Of a stretch of 64,000 nucleotides of DNA, positions 49,335 through 58,016 are shown piece after piece. A program made the translations under genes and the position numbers. Below the pieces are notes generated by a model. It was not told where the DNA came from and searched no databases. It saw nothing but the letters and a program-made list of their open reading frames with translations. Source of the DNA: Arthrobacter beigongshangensis (GTDB lineage Bacteria > Bacillota > Bacilli > Bacillales_A > Planococcaceae); contig NZ_JADHDX010000001.1 in NCBI RefSeq assembly GCF_016820585.1, positions 372,001-436,000 on the forward strand. The letters are read 5' to 3'. Each line of letters starts with the position of its first letter. Positions within the stretch are counted from its first letter, which is position 1.

Positions 49335-49995
49335 AATAGCACCTTCTATTTTAGCAGCTGATTTTTCAAAACTTGCCGACGAGGTAAGAGAAGTAGAAGC
49401 AGCAGGGGCAGAGTTGATTCATATCGATGTAATGGATGGTCATTTTGTTCCTAATATTACGATGGGACCAATTGTTGTGGAGGCACTAAGACCAGTGACA
49501 AAGCTACCGTTAGATGTCCATTTGATGATTAGCAATCCTGATGCGTATATTGAGCAATTTGCAAAAGCAGGAGCAGACTATATCACGGTTCATGTGGAAG
49601 CATGCCCGCATTTGCATCGCACTTTACAGCTCATTAAATCACTCGGTGTAAAATCAGGTGTCGTCTTGAATCCGCATACACCGATTGAAACGATTCAACA
49701 TGTTCTGGAGGAAGTTGACATGGTGCTGTTTATGACGGTGAATCCTGGATTCGGGGGTCAGAAATTCATCCATTCAGTACTTCCAAAAGTGAAGCAATTG
49801 GCGGATATCATCCGCAATCGTAACTTGCCAATTGAAATTGAAATTGACGGCGGTGTCAACGAAGAAACGATTATACCTTGTGTAGAAGCGGGAGCAACAA
49901 TCCTTGTTGCCGGATCGGCTGTTTTTAATGCATCGGACCGCGCGGCAGCATTACAGCGCATCAAGCTTGCAGGTGAAGGTGCGTTAATAAAATGA
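49327..49995 (+). CDS. rpe: Ribulose-phosphate 3-epimerase
   Basis: TIM-barrel metal enzyme interconverting ribulose-5-P and xylulose-5-P in the pentose phosphate pathway. Motifs: APSILAADFSKL, HIDVMDGHFVPNIT (metal His and catalytic Asp), DVHLMI, FMTVNPGFGGQKFI, and EIDGGVNEETI. Its 222-residue length is typical. It overlaps rsgA by eight bases and thiN by four. Confidence 0.97.
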   Translation: MIKIAPSILAADFSKLADEVREVEAAGAELIHIDVMDGHFVPNITMGPIVVEALRPVTKLPLDVHLMISNPDAYIEQFAKAGADYITVHVEACPHLHRTLQLIKSLGVKSGVVLNPHTPIETIQHVLEEVDMVLFMTVNPGFGGQKFIHSVLPKVKQLADIIRNRNLPIEIEIDGGVNEETIIPCVEAGATILVAGSAVFNASDRAAALQRIKLAGEGALIK

Positions 49996-50645
49996 CAATT
50001 GCCGTCGTTTGCGCGGGTGGCCCTCATTCAGAAATTGTAGATATGATGGAATTTCGGTGTGAGGACACAGTTTTCATCGGGGCGGATAGAGGTGCATTAC
50101 ACTTATTGCAACAAGGTATTATTCCACATGAAGCTGTCGGTGATTTCGATTCGGTGTCGATTGATGAATATAATCAAATTGTGGCAGCTGTTCATAAAGT
50201 TGGGCGGTTCCGTTCGGAAAAGAATGAAACTGACACGGAACTAGCCGTCGACTGTGCACTCTCGTATAATCCAAACCATGTTATTTTGACAGGTGTTACA
50301 GGTGGCAGGCTGGATCATATGGAGTCCGCCCTTCACCTGTTGTACCGTCTTCAGATGAAACATAAAGAAATTCGTTTTTCAATACGCAATACAACGAATG
50401 AGTTGTCTATCCTACTGACAGGTCAACATGAATGCGCACGTGATGACCGTTTTCCATACGTTTCTTTCTTCCCTTTTGGCGGGGATGTGGTTGGTCTTAC
50501 ATTATCGGGTTTTAAATACGAGACGCAAGATGAGAGACTCGAAACCGGCATGACTAAATTTACGAGTAACGAACCCGCGGCAGAAGTCTGTACTATCTCA
50601 TTCCATCGGGGCATATGCTTAATGGTAAGGAGTTCAGATTCCTGA
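49992..50645 (+). CDS. thiN: Thiamine pyrophosphokinase
   Basis: Converts thiamine to thiamine pyrophosphate with ATP. The 217-residue protein has GADRGALHLLQQGIIPHEAVGDFDSVS, SEKNETDTELAVD (metal and ATP binding), and GVTGGRLDHMESAL. The C-terminal beta-sandwich domain ends FHRGICLMVRSSDS. It is the last gene before spoVM; the spoVM ribosome site lies around its stop codon. Confidence 0.93.
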   Translation: MTIAVVCAGGPHSEIVDMMEFRCEDTVFIGADRGALHLLQQGIIPHEAVGDFDSVSIDEYNQIVAAVHKVGRFRSEKNETDTELAVDCALSYNPNHVILTGVTGGRLDHMESALHLLYRLQMKHKEIRFSIRNTTNELSILLTGQHECARDDRFPYVSFFPFGGDVVGLTLSGFKYETQDERLETGMTKFTSNEPAAEVCTISFHRGICLMVRSSDS

Positions 50646-50658
50646 AAGGAGTGGGGAA

Positions 50659-50802
50659 TTGCGCGTTTATACATTTACGATGCCGAAAGTTGTGAGTGGT
50701 TTCGTCCGGAAGTGCTTGGTTGTTTTTCAAAAAGAGGATCCGCCAAAGGTTACTGCTAGTAATAAATCTAGAAAAAAGAAAAGAGAAAAAACACCAGGCT
50801 GA
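50659..50802 (+). CDS. spoVM: Spore coat anchor SpoVM, C-terminally extended
   Basis: Short amphipathic protein that binds the convex forespore membrane and anchors SpoIVA. TTG at 50659 lies seven bases after GGAG. The first 27 residues read like B. subtilis SpoVM (MKFYTIKLPKFLGGIVRA): MRVYTFTMPKVVSGFVRK, then CLVVFQKED. The essential Pro9 and Arg17 are kept. Position between thiN and rpmB also matches. The frame runs on to 47 codons, giving about 20 extra Lys/Arg-rich residues; B. subtilis SpoVM has 26. The stop falls inside the following terminator stem. Confidence 0.85.
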   Translation: MRVYTFTMPKVVSGFVRKCLVVFQKEDPPKVTASNKSRKKKREKTPG

Positions 50803-50825
50803 AGGAATTCAGCCTGGTGTTTTAT
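50788..50825 (+). terminator. Terminator after spoVM
   Basis: ACACCAGGCTGAA pairs with TTCAGCCTGGTGT (13 bp, loop GGAA), followed by four Ts and preceded by As. Confidence 0.9.
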
Positions 50826-50835
50826 TTCCGTTCAT

Positions 50836-50870
50836 GTTTAATTTTACGGCGTTAGCCTATAAAATTAAAC
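50836..50870 (-). terminator. Terminator-like hairpin at the end of rpmB
   Basis: GTTTAATTTTA and TAAAATTAAAC flank a GGC/GCC pair around a short loop. It overlaps the rpmB stop codon on the minus strand. Confidence 0.6.
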
Positions 50871-51053
50871 GCGTTGAACTTTACCTGATTTAAGGGCTCT
50901 TGCAGAGACCCATACACGTTTAGGTTTACCGTTAACGAGAATACGGACTTTTTGAAGGTTCGCACCCCAAGTACGTCTGTTAGAGTTCATCGCGTGTGAA
51001 CGAGAGTTTCCCGCACGGGCTTTGCGTCCTGAAATAACACATTCTTTAGCCAT
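50865..51053 (-). CDS. rpmB: 50S ribosomal protein L28
   Basis: 62-residue ribosomal protein. It begins [23 protein letters not shown] and contains [14 protein letters not shown] and the basic C-terminal [16 protein letters not shown]. It is a zinc-free L28 type, since no CxxC pairs are present. AAGGAGGT precedes the ATG. It is transcribed against its neighbours, as in B. subtilis. Confidence 0.97.
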   Translation of the reverse strand: MAKECVISGRKARAGNSRSHAMNSNRRTWGANLQKVRILVNGKPKRVWVSARALKSGKVQRV

Positions 51054-51485
51054 AGTTAGTACCTCCTTGCGAATGATGATTAAGCGATTTACTTGTTATT
51101 CGCATACCATAATAATGTATCATATGACAAACGGTGTTGCAACCTTTTTTACGACATCTTTCAAGGTGAATGCCTTTACAGACTTTTTTAGTCCGAAAAA
51201 TAATAAAGTTGTGCACTCTGTGTATAGTTATTTTGGAACGCCTTAGATTGAACAAATTCTATACGATTATCGTGATGTGTTTTATATACAGGGATGCGGC
51301 ATCGCCGCATTTCTACACATTTATTCTCGCGGTAATTTTGTCGTGGATAATTCGCCGAAAAGCGAACCGAAAATGATCCAGTGGAAAATGATGCCTTTAT
51401 TCAGAATACGAATGCTTTCTTTTATTATGATTGTAGATATAGTACAATAGGGGCAAGTGAGAAAAGATGCAGGAGGGACCTAACC
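51054..51485. other. Divergent interval between rpmB and asp23
   Basis: About 430 bases that hold the rpmB promoter on the minus strand, a short hairpin (ATGCGG/CCGCAT near 51285-51303) and, close to asp23, a -10-like TATAGT/TACAAT region at about 51437-51449. A 68-codon hydrophobic plus-strand frame at 51170-51376 lacks a good ribosome site and is not called. Confidence 0.6.
51114..51142 (-). promoter_or_regulatory. Sigma-A promoter for rpmB
   Basis: On the minus strand TTGCAA (51137-51142), a 17-base spacer and TACATT (51114-51119), about 60 bases before the start. Confidence 0.6.
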
Positions 51486-51848
51486 ATGTCAGTTGAAGTG
51501 AAAAATGAATACGGCAAAATCGATATTACAAACGACGTCATTGCTCAAGTAGTTGGCGAAGCGACGATTGAATGTTACGGCATTGTTGGAATGGCTTCAA
51601 GGCATCAGATTCGAGATGGATTGACAGAGATACTTCGTAAAGAAAGCTTTGCGCGGGGAGTCATCGTCCGTAACGTTGGAGATGATACGCATATTGATAT
51701 GTACGTCATTGTTGGATATGGTACTAAAATTTCCGAAGTTGCCTACCAAGTCCAATCGAAAGTAAAGTATACATTGCAAAAAACAATTGGTATGACTGTT
51801 AAATCGGTAAATATTTTTGTCCAGGGAGTCCGAGTGACTAACCTGTAG
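51486..51848 (+). CDS. yloU: Asp23/Gls24 family envelope stress response protein YloU
   Basis: 120-residue Asp23 (DUF322) protein; relatives are alkaline-shock or membrane-associated proteins. The domain is seen in YGKIDITNDVIAQVVGEATIECYGIVGMAS, followed by VDMYVIVGYGTKISEVAYQVQSKVK-type sequence and the C-terminal VNIFVQGVRV. ATG 51486 follows GGAGGGACC; a longer in-frame frame from 51381 lacks a ribosome site. It pairs with fakA/yloV, 18 bases downstream. Confidence 0.92.
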   Translation: MSVEVKNEYGKIDITNDVIAQVVGEATIECYGIVGMASRHQIRDGLTEILRKESFARGVIVRNVGDDTHIDMYVIVGYGTKISEVAYQVQSKVKYTLQKTIGMTVKSVNIFVQGVRVTNL

Positions 51849-51866
51849 AAGGAGGAAGTAATTTTA

Positions 51867-53534
51867 ATGAAGTCCATAGATGGTTTAAAGTTTGCAGAAA
51901 TGATAAAGATGGGTGCTCATCACCTCTATCAAAATGCGGACTATGTCGATTCACTTAACGTTTTTCCAGTGCCAGACGGTGATACGGGTACAAATATGAA
52001 TTTGTCCATGTCATCAGGGGCAAAAGAAACAGAGGTAAACGCTGTTGCCCACCTAGGAGAAACCGCAAATGCATTATCAAAAGGTTTACTTATGGGTGCA
52101 CGCGGAAATTCGGGTGTCATTTTGTCACAATTATTCCGTGGCTTTGGAAAGTCAGTTGAGAATGAAGCGACTTTAGATGGCGAGAAATTTTCAGTTGCCT
52201 TGAAATATGGTGTTGAAACTGCCTATAAAGCAGTGATGAAGCCAGTAGAAGGAACGATTTTGACGGTTGCCAAGGATGCTGCAAATGTTGGTGTAGAAAA
52301 AGCGAAAGCAACTGAGGATATCATCGCAGTGATGGAAGCAATCGTGGAGGAAGCGAAAGCATCGCTAGAGCGGACGCCGGATTTATTGCCCGTTTTAAAG
52401 GAAGTTGGCGTCGTAGATAGCGGCGGTCAAGGTCTCGTTTATGTATACGAGGGCTTTTTAGCATGTCTAAAAGGCGAAGAACTTCCAGAAAGAACAGTTG
52501 TTGGATCGATGGATGACCTAGTGAATGCTGAGCACCATCGTAGTGTTCAAGGCTTCATGAATACGGAAGATATCGAATTTGGCTATTGTACAGAATTTAT
52601 GGTGAAATTTGCAGCGGATAAATTAGCAACAAATCCGTATGATGAATCTGAATTCCGCCAAGCATTAAGTGAGTTTGGTGATTCACTGCTTGTCATTTCT
52701 GATGAGGAAGTTGCCAAAGTACATATTCATACAGAAGAACCAGGCGACGCCCTTAATTATGGACAAAAATTCGGTTCGCTAATCAAAATTAAAATTGAAA
52801 ACATGCGTGAACAACATATGGAGATTGTCGGTGAGAACTATTCAGCACAAACTCCAACAAAAAAACAGGCGGTCAAACATCCATATGCAGTTGTGACAGT
52901 TGCGATGGGGTCTGGTATTGCTGATTTACTGAGAAGTGTAGGGGCATCTGCCGTTATTGAAGGTGGACAAACAATGAACCCATCAACGGAGGATATTGTT
53001 AAGGCGATTCAAGAAGTAGGCGCAGAGCGTGTTCTTATTTTACCGAACAATAAAAACATCATTATGGCAGCTGAACAAGCGGCAGAAGTAATCGGTATTG
53101 AAGCGGCTGTTGTACCTACAAAAACAGTGCCAGAAGGTCTTGCAGCTATTTTAGCTTTCAATCCGGAAGTAGAAGTGACTGCGAATGCGAATGTGATGAA
53201 GGAAGCTGCATCATTTGTCAAAACAGGACAAGTCACATACGCTGTACGCGACACGTCAATAGATGGTGTCGATATTAAAAAAGATGACTTCATGGGTATT
53301 GCAGGTGGAAAAATTATTATTTCAACACCTTCACTTGAAGAAGTGATGAAGGCGTTACTCGCTTCACTCGTTGAAGAAGACGATGAAATTGTCACGATTT
53401 TATATGGTGAAGATGTTAGTGAAGAACAAGCAGCCGCGATGGTAGATTATGTAGAGAATAACTTTAGTCATACGGAAGTTGAGTTGTATGATGGAAAGCA
53501 GCCGCTATATCCGTATATCATTTCAGTGGAATAA
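51867..53534 (+). CDS. fakA: Fatty acid kinase catalytic subunit FakA (YloV, DhaL/DegV-like)
   Basis: DAK2/DhaL-domain kinase that, with a FakB lipid-binding partner, phosphorylates fatty acids for phospholipid synthesis. The N-terminal DhaL domain (residues about 8-200) has the Mg-ATP motif PVPDGDTGTNM near residue 36 and MGARGNSGVILSQLFRGF. The middle and C-terminal domains follow (VGSMDDLVNAEHHRSVQGF..., FKVPNNKNIIMAA-type segment). 555 residues is the normal length. AAGGAGG precedes the ATG. No fakB is nearby; plsX, which can also feed the pathway, is downstream. Confidence 0.93.
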   Translation: MKSIDGLKFAEMIKMGAHHLYQNADYVDSLNVFPVPDGDTGTNMNLSMSSGAKETEVNAVAHLGETANALSKGLLMGARGNSGVILSQLFRGFGKSVENEATLDGEKFSVALKYGVETAYKAVMKPVEGTILTVAKDAANVGVEKAKATEDIIAVMEAIVEEAKASLERTPDLLPVLKEVGVVDSGGQGLVYVYEGFLACLKGEELPERTVVGSMDDLVNAEHHRSVQGFMNTEDIEFGYCTEFMVKFAADKLATNPYDESEFRQALSEFGDSLLVISDEEVAKVHIHTEEPGDALNYGQKFGSLIKIKIENMREQHMEIVGENYSAQTPTKKQAVKHPYAVVTVAMGSGIADLLRSVGASAVIEGGQTMNPSTEDIVKAIQEVGAERVLILPNNKNIIMAAEQAAEVIGIEAAVVPTKTVPEGLAAILAFNPEVEVTANANVMKEAASFVKTGQVTYAVRDTSIDGVDIKKDDFMGIAGGKIIISTPSLEEVMKALLASLVEEDDEIVTILYGEDVSEEQAAAMVDYVENNFSHTEVELYDGKQPLYPYIISVE

Positions 53535-53539
53535 GGTTT

Positions 53540-53583
53540 AAAGGAGCAGTGCACCGTATTTGTGGTGTACTGCTCCTTTAATG
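53540..53583 (+). terminator. Terminator after fakA
   Basis: AAAGGAGCAGTGCACC (53540-53555) pairs with GGTGTACTGCTCCTTT (53564-53579) with one G-T pair; the T-run is short. Confidence 0.75.
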
Positions 53584-53606
53584 ATATTATCTAAAAACAA
53601 TATTTT

Positions 53607-53635
53607 TTGTTTTAAACCATTTATTCATGTAAAAT
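53607..53635 (+). promoter_or_regulatory. Sigma-A promoter for sdaAB-sdaAA-recG
   Basis: TTGTTT (53607-53612), a 17-base spacer and TAAAAT (53630-53635), about 40 bases before sdaAB. Confidence 0.7.
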
Positions 53636-53674
53636 GAACAGAGTACTATTTCATTTAAAAGGGGATAATATAAG

Positions 53675-54337
53675 ATGAAATTTAGATCCGTTTTTGAAAT
53701 TATTGGTCCGGTCATGATTGGTCCGTCTTCTTCACATACTGCTGGTGCCGCAAGGATTGGTCGTGTTGCACGGACACTTTTTGGTCGTCAACCTGAGTGG
53801 GCAAGAATCCATCTGTATGGTTCGTTCGCACAAACGTATAAAGGTCACGGAACGGATGTAGCAATTATTGGGGGATTGTTAGATTACGATACGTTTGACG
53901 AACGCATTAAAACAGCGTTTGAAGAAGCTGCGCAATTGGGGATGACATTTGAATTCATCGCTGAAGAGGAAGAGGCTGACCATCCAAACACAGCACGACT
54001 TGTCATTGGCGATAGTAAAGGGACGATGGAGTTAACGGGCATTTCGATTGGCGGGGGAACGATGGAAGTTGTCGATTTGAATGGTTTTCCGTTACGTTTA
54101 TCAGGACATTATCCAGCGCTTCTTGTTGTTCACGATGATCGTTCTGGTGTCATTGCAAGCGTTTCCAATGTTATTGCGAAGCAGGGCATGAATATCGCTC
54201 ATATGGAAGTGGGCCGCAAGGAAAAAGGGGAAATGGCTCTTATGGTCATTGAGGTAGATCAGATGATTGACGATACACTATTGAACGAGCTACAGGCCTT
54301 GCCGAATGTCACACAAGTTTCAACGTTAGCGAACTAA
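53675..54337 (+). CDS. sdaAB: L-serine dehydratase, beta subunit
   Basis: Half of the iron-sulfur L-serine deaminase that makes pyruvate and ammonia. The 220-residue product has the GPVMIGPSSSHTAGAARIGR motif near the start and a C-terminal ACT domain (LLVVHDDRSGVIASVSNVIAKQGMNIAHMEVGR). AAAAGGGG precedes the ATG. It is split from the alpha subunit as in B. subtilis, with 14 bases between them. Confidence 0.95.
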   Translation: MKFRSVFEIIGPVMIGPSSSHTAGAARIGRVARTLFGRQPEWARIHLYGSFAQTYKGHGTDVAIIGGLLDYDTFDERIKTAFEEAAQLGMTFEFIAEEEEADHPNTARLVIGDSKGTMELTGISIGGGTMEVVDLNGFPLRLSGHYPALLVVHDDRSGVIASVSNVIAKQGMNIAHMEVGRKEKGEMALMVIEVDQMIDDTLLNELQALPNVTQVSTLAN

Positions 54338-54351
54338 GGAGGAGAACATAT

Positions 54352-55260
54352 ATGGAGATTTTATTTGGTACGGTTAAAGAGCTAGTGGCACTTGCGGAAA
54401 CGCAACAAAAACCGATTTCAGAAATTATGATTGAACAAGAAATGCTAGTAACGAAACGATCACGTCAAGATATTATTGCACAAATGGATAACAACTTGAC
54501 TGTAATGGAAAATGCGATTGAAAGAGGGCTTCAGGGCGTGCAATCGACATCTGGTTTAACGGGTGGAGATGCGGTTCTTATGCAAAATTATATCGCGACA
54601 GGTAAAGGCTTATCAGGTGATTTGCTATTGGATGCAGTTAGTAAAGCGGTCGCCACAAATGAAGTGAATGCTGCGATGGGCACGATTTGTGCGACACCAA
54701 CTGCTGGTGCAGCCGGTATTGTACCAGGAACATTATTTGCCGTGAAAAATAAGTTGAATCCAACACGAGAGCAAATGATTAACTATCTCTTTACGACAGG
54801 TGCATTCGGTTTTATCGTCGCGAATAATGCCTCGATTTCAGGTGCAGCTGGTGGCTGTCAGGCTGAAACCGGTTCAGCAGGTTCTATGGCAGCAGCTGCT
54901 ATTGTGGAAATGGCTGGAGGGACACCTCAACAAAGTGCAGAAGCCTTTTCGATTGTGATGAAAAACATGCTTGGACTTGTTTGTGACCCAGTAGCAGGTT
55001 TGGTAGAAGTGCCTTGTGTGAAACGCAATGCGATGGGAGCGGCTAAAGCACTTGTTGGAGCAGATATGGCGCTTGCAGGTATCGTTAGTCGTATTCCAAC
55101 AGATGAAGTCATTGAAGCGATGCATAAAATCGGTCAGTCTATGCCTTCTGCACTACGGGAAACAGCAAAAGGTGGTTTAGCTGCAACACCGACAGGAAAA
55201 GCGCTAGAGGCAAAAATATTCGGGAAGGATAATGCTAACAGTGACCTCGTCAATTCATGA
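54352..55260 (+). CDS. sdaAA: L-serine dehydratase, alpha subunit
   Basis: Catalytic half of the oxygen-sensitive [4Fe-4S] serine deaminase. Cluster-binding cysteines are likely in GGCQAETGSAGSM and CDPVAGLVEVPC, and TSGLTGGDAVLMQNY and TPTAGAAGIVPG are family segments. The 302-residue length is usual. AAGGAGGAG precedes the ATG. Its end overlaps recG by 29 bases. Confidence 0.95.
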   Translation: MEILFGTVKELVALAETQQKPISEIMIEQEMLVTKRSRQDIIAQMDNNLTVMENAIERGLQGVQSTSGLTGGDAVLMQNYIATGKGLSGDLLLDAVSKAVATNEVNAAMGTICATPTAGAAGIVPGTLFAVKNKLNPTREQMINYLFTTGAFGFIVANNASISGAAGGCQAETGSAGSMAAAAIVEMAGGTPQQSAEAFSIVMKNMLGLVCDPVAGLVEVPCVKRNAMGAAKALVGADMALAGIVSRIPTDEVIEAMHKIGQSMPSALRETAKGGLAATPTGKALEAKIFGKDNANSDLVNS

Positions 55261-57289
55261 TGCCGTTACGACAATCAAGGGTGTCGGAAAATCGACAGGT
55301 GAACAATTAGAAGCACTTGGGATATCCACAATTTACGACTTTGTCATGACATTCCCGTACCGCCATGAAGATTTTAGATTGAAGGATTTGACTGAAACAC
55401 CACATAACGAACGGGTGACGATTGAAGGAAGGGTCGAAAGCGAGCCTTCCGTTCTTTTTTTAGGCAAAAATAGGTCGCGTCTACAAATCCGTCTTCTTGC
55501 TGGCAGTCATCTCGTGAAGGCGGTCTTTTTCAATCAGCATTATTTAAAGGATCGTTTAGTACCTGGCATGATTGTGACTGTTACAGGCAAGTGGGACCGT
55601 GGCAGGCAAGTCATCAATGTGAGCAATTTTAAAGATGGACCAAAGACCGAGCAAGCTGACTTTGAGCCTGTCTATAGCTTAAAGGGCATCATGCATCAAA
55701 AGACATTTCGCCGTTTTATGCGCAATGCATTGGATGCCGCTGTTGGGCAATATGAAGAAGCGCTTCCTTTTGATATTCGCGAGGCTTATCGCTTACCTGA
55801 AATCGGGCAGGCACTTGAAATGGTTCATTTCCCCACAAGTCCTGAAGATGTTAAGCATGGAAGAAGACGTTTTGTCTATGAGGAATTGCTGCTATTCCAA
55901 CTAAAAATGCTAGGCATGAAAAAGGCGCGAAAAGAAGCAGAGCAAGGCGTCGCCATTGACTATGATTTGACGAAAGTAAAAGCCTTTATTGCGAGCTTGC
56001 CCTTTGAATTGACAGGTGCCCAAAAGCGAGTCGTAAATGAGTTATGCTCAGAATTGAAAAGTCCAATTCGCATGAATCGTCTATTACAAGGTGATGTTGG
56101 ATCGGGGAAGACAGTTGTGGCGGCTATCGCCCTATACGCGGCTATTACAGCGGGCTTTCAAGGGGCACTGATGGCGCCAACAGAAATCCTGGCCGAGCAA
56201 CATGCGGCATCACTTGCCGAATGGCTGGAGCCGCATGGTGTTACGGTGGCGTTTTTAGCAGGATCGACGAAGGCGAAGGCGAGAAAAGCTTTGCTAGAAC
56301 AGCTAGAGTCAGGTGGAATTGATTTGCTAATCGGTACACATGCACTAATCCAACCGGACGTTGTTTTTAGTAATCCTGGATTAGTCATCACGGATGAACA
56401 GCATCGTTTCGGTGTCGAGCAACGTCGTATTTTGAGGGATAAAGGATTAAATCCAGACGTCCTATTCATGACGGCGACGCCGATTCCAAGGACGCTGGCT
56501 ATTACCGCGTTTGGTGAAATGGATGTGTCGATTTTGGATGAATTACCTGCTGGGCGGAAGAAAATCGAAACGCATTGGTTGAAAGAGGATTCACTATTGC
56601 CTGTATTACGCAAGATGGAAACAGAGCTGAGCGCAGGACGTCAGGCCTATGTGATTTGCCCTTTGATTGAGGAATCCGATAAGCTGGATGTTCAAAATGC
56701 GGTAGATGTGCACGGCCAACTGGCGACTCATTTTGCCGGGAAATATAATGTTGGCCTCATGCACGGTCGTCTTCATGCGGACGATAAGGATGCCATTATG
56801 CGTGAATTTAGCGATGGGGACATTCACATATTGGTTTCGACGACAGTCGTAGAAGTTGGGGTGAACGTCCCGAATGCGACGTTTATGCTTATCTATGATG
56901 CGACACGCTTTGGACTTGCGCAACTCCATCAATTAAGGGGGCGAGTAGGTCGTGGAGCTGATCAGTCCTATTGTGTTTTGCTAGCCGATCCGAAAACGGA
57001 GGAAGGCAAGGAGCGGATGCAAATTATGACGGAGACGAATGATGGCTTTGTTTTAGCAGAAAAGGATTTAGAATTAAGAGGAGCAGGAGATTTCTTCGGA
57101 AGAAAGCAAAGTGGGATGCCTGAGTTTAAAGTGGCAGATCCTGTACATGACTATCGAGCACTCGAAACAGCTAGGAAAGATGCAGAACGATTATTGGGCT
57201 CCACTCAGTTTTGGGAAAATCCCGAATATGCTGTTCTTCAATCACAACTGGAGCAATCTGGCGCGCTTAGTATGGAAAGGCTGGATTAA
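55232..57289 (+). CDS. recG: ATP-dependent DNA helicase RecG
   Basis: Branch-migrating helicase that remodels stalled forks and Holliday junctions. The 685-residue protein has a wedge/OB-fold N-terminal domain, Walker A LLQGDVGSGKTVVA near residue 290, DEQHRFG, TATPIPRTLAI, and the C-terminal VVEVGVNVPNAT and QLRGRVGRG motifs. The start lies within sdaAA, with GGGAAGGA close upstream. It is followed by about 75 bases and then the fapR promoter. Confidence 0.95.
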   Translation: MLTVTSSIHDAVTTIKGVGKSTGEQLEALGISTIYDFVMTFPYRHEDFRLKDLTETPHNERVTIEGRVESEPSVLFLGKNRSRLQIRLLAGSHLVKAVFFNQHYLKDRLVPGMIVTVTGKWDRGRQVINVSNFKDGPKTEQADFEPVYSLKGIMHQKTFRRFMRNALDAAVGQYEEALPFDIREAYRLPEIGQALEMVHFPTSPEDVKHGRRRFVYEELLLFQLKMLGMKKARKEAEQGVAIDYDLTKVKAFIASLPFELTGAQKRVVNELCSELKSPIRMNRLLQGDVGSGKTVVAAIALYAAITAGFQGALMAPTEILAEQHAASLAEWLEPHGVTVAFLAGSTKAKARKALLEQLESGGIDLLIGTHALIQPDVVFSNPGLVITDEQHRFGVEQRRILRDKGLNPDVLFMTATPIPRTLAITAFGEMDVSILDELPAGRKKIETHWLKEDSLLPVLRKMETELSAGRQAYVICPLIEESDKLDVQNAVDVHGQLATHFAGKYNVGLMHGRLHADDKDAIMREFSDGDIHILVSTTVVEVGVNVPNATFMLIYDATRFGLAQLHQLRGRVGRGADQSYCVLLADPKTEEGKERMQIMTETNDGFVLAEKDLELRGAGDFFGRKQSGMPEFKVADPVHDYRALETARKDAERLLGSTQFWENPEYAVLQSQLEQSGALSMERLD

Positions 57290-57364
57290 GAGATGTGAGT
57301 CAAGCGGGAAGCTTATTGGATAAAGGCTAAATTCCTTTAAACGGCGCCTTCCGCATTTCTATAC

Positions 57365-57393
57365 TTGCATTCTCTTTTCCGTCTTTATATACT
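57365..57393 (+). promoter_or_regulatory. Sigma-A promoter of the fapR operon
   Basis: TTGCAT (57365-57370), a 17-base spacer and TATACT (57388-57393). The FapR operator covers the expected start of transcription. Confidence 0.82.
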
Positions 57394-57396
57394 ACT

Positions 57397-57415
57397 ATTA
57401 GTACCAAGTGCTAAT
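57397..57415 (+). promoter_or_regulatory. FapR operator
   Basis: ATTAGTACCAAGTGCTAAT is an imperfect palindrome that closely matches the FapR box (ATTAGTACCTAGTACTAAT type). It starts four bases after the -10 element, which indicates direct repression relieved by malonyl-CoA. Confidence 0.9.
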
Positions 57416-57431
57416 CCGGAAGGTGAAACGA

Positions 57432-58016
57432 TTGAGAATGCCTAAAAAGGAACGGCAACGACAGCTTGGATTGTTGCTTGAAGAAAACCCGTTTTTAACA
57501 GATGGGGAATTAGCGGAGCATTTTACAGTGAGTGTACAGACGATTCGATTGGATCGACTTGAGGGCGGTATCCCAGAGCTAAGGGAACGATTAAAGACTG
57601 TTGCTACACGTACGATGCAAGAAGAAGTGAAGTCACTTCATTCCGACGAAATTATTGGAGATATTATAGATATTGAACTTGATAAAAGGGCTTTGTCCAT
57701 TTTCGATGTGACGCAGGATCATGTTTTCCAACGCAATGGTATTGCGCGCGGGCATCACCTTTTCGCTCAAGCTAATTCATTGGCAGTTGCGGTGATGGAT
57801 GATGATTTGGCATTGACCGTCAAATCGTCTATTCACTTTTTAAAGCCCGTGAAAGCAGGTGAGCGCGTTGTCGCGCGCGCTGAAGTGAAGAAAGAAAGCT
57901 TAGTAGAAAAAAGGACGCTCGTTGAGGTTGTTTCAACAGTTGGTGATGAAACAGTGTTCACGGGAGAGTTTTATATGTACCGGACGACGGATAGGAAGCA
58001 GGTAGAAATCATATGA
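57432..58016 (+). CDS. fapR: Fatty-acid and phospholipid synthesis repressor FapR
   Basis: Repressor of lipid synthesis genes whose inducer is malonyl-CoA. An N-terminal helix-turn-helix ([33 protein letters not shown]) is joined by a short linker to a hot-dog fold effector domain ([32 protein letters not shown]). The start is TTG at 57432: GGAAGG lies eight bases upstream and the product (194 residues) begins [13 protein letters not shown]. It is autoregulated through the operator at 57397-57415. plsX overlaps by four bases. Confidence 0.96.
   Translation: MRMPKKERQRQLGLLLEENPFLTDGELAEHFTVSVQTIRLDRLEGGIPELRERLKTVATRTMQEEVKSLHSDEIIGDIIDIELDKRALSIFDVTQDHVFQRNGIARGHHLFAQANSLAVAVMDDDLALTVKSSIHFLKPVKAGERVVARAEVKKESLVEKRTLVEVVSTVGDETVFTGEFYMYRTTDRKQVEII

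Noticed and set aside
50696-50893. 65-codon frame overlapping spoVM and the rpmB end
   Set aside because: It is in another frame, crosses two terminators and lacks a ribosome site; the SpoVM frame explains the region better.
51170-51376. 68-codon hydrophobic plus-strand frame before asp23
   Set aside because: Weak ribosome site, no known family, and it overlaps a regulatory interval.
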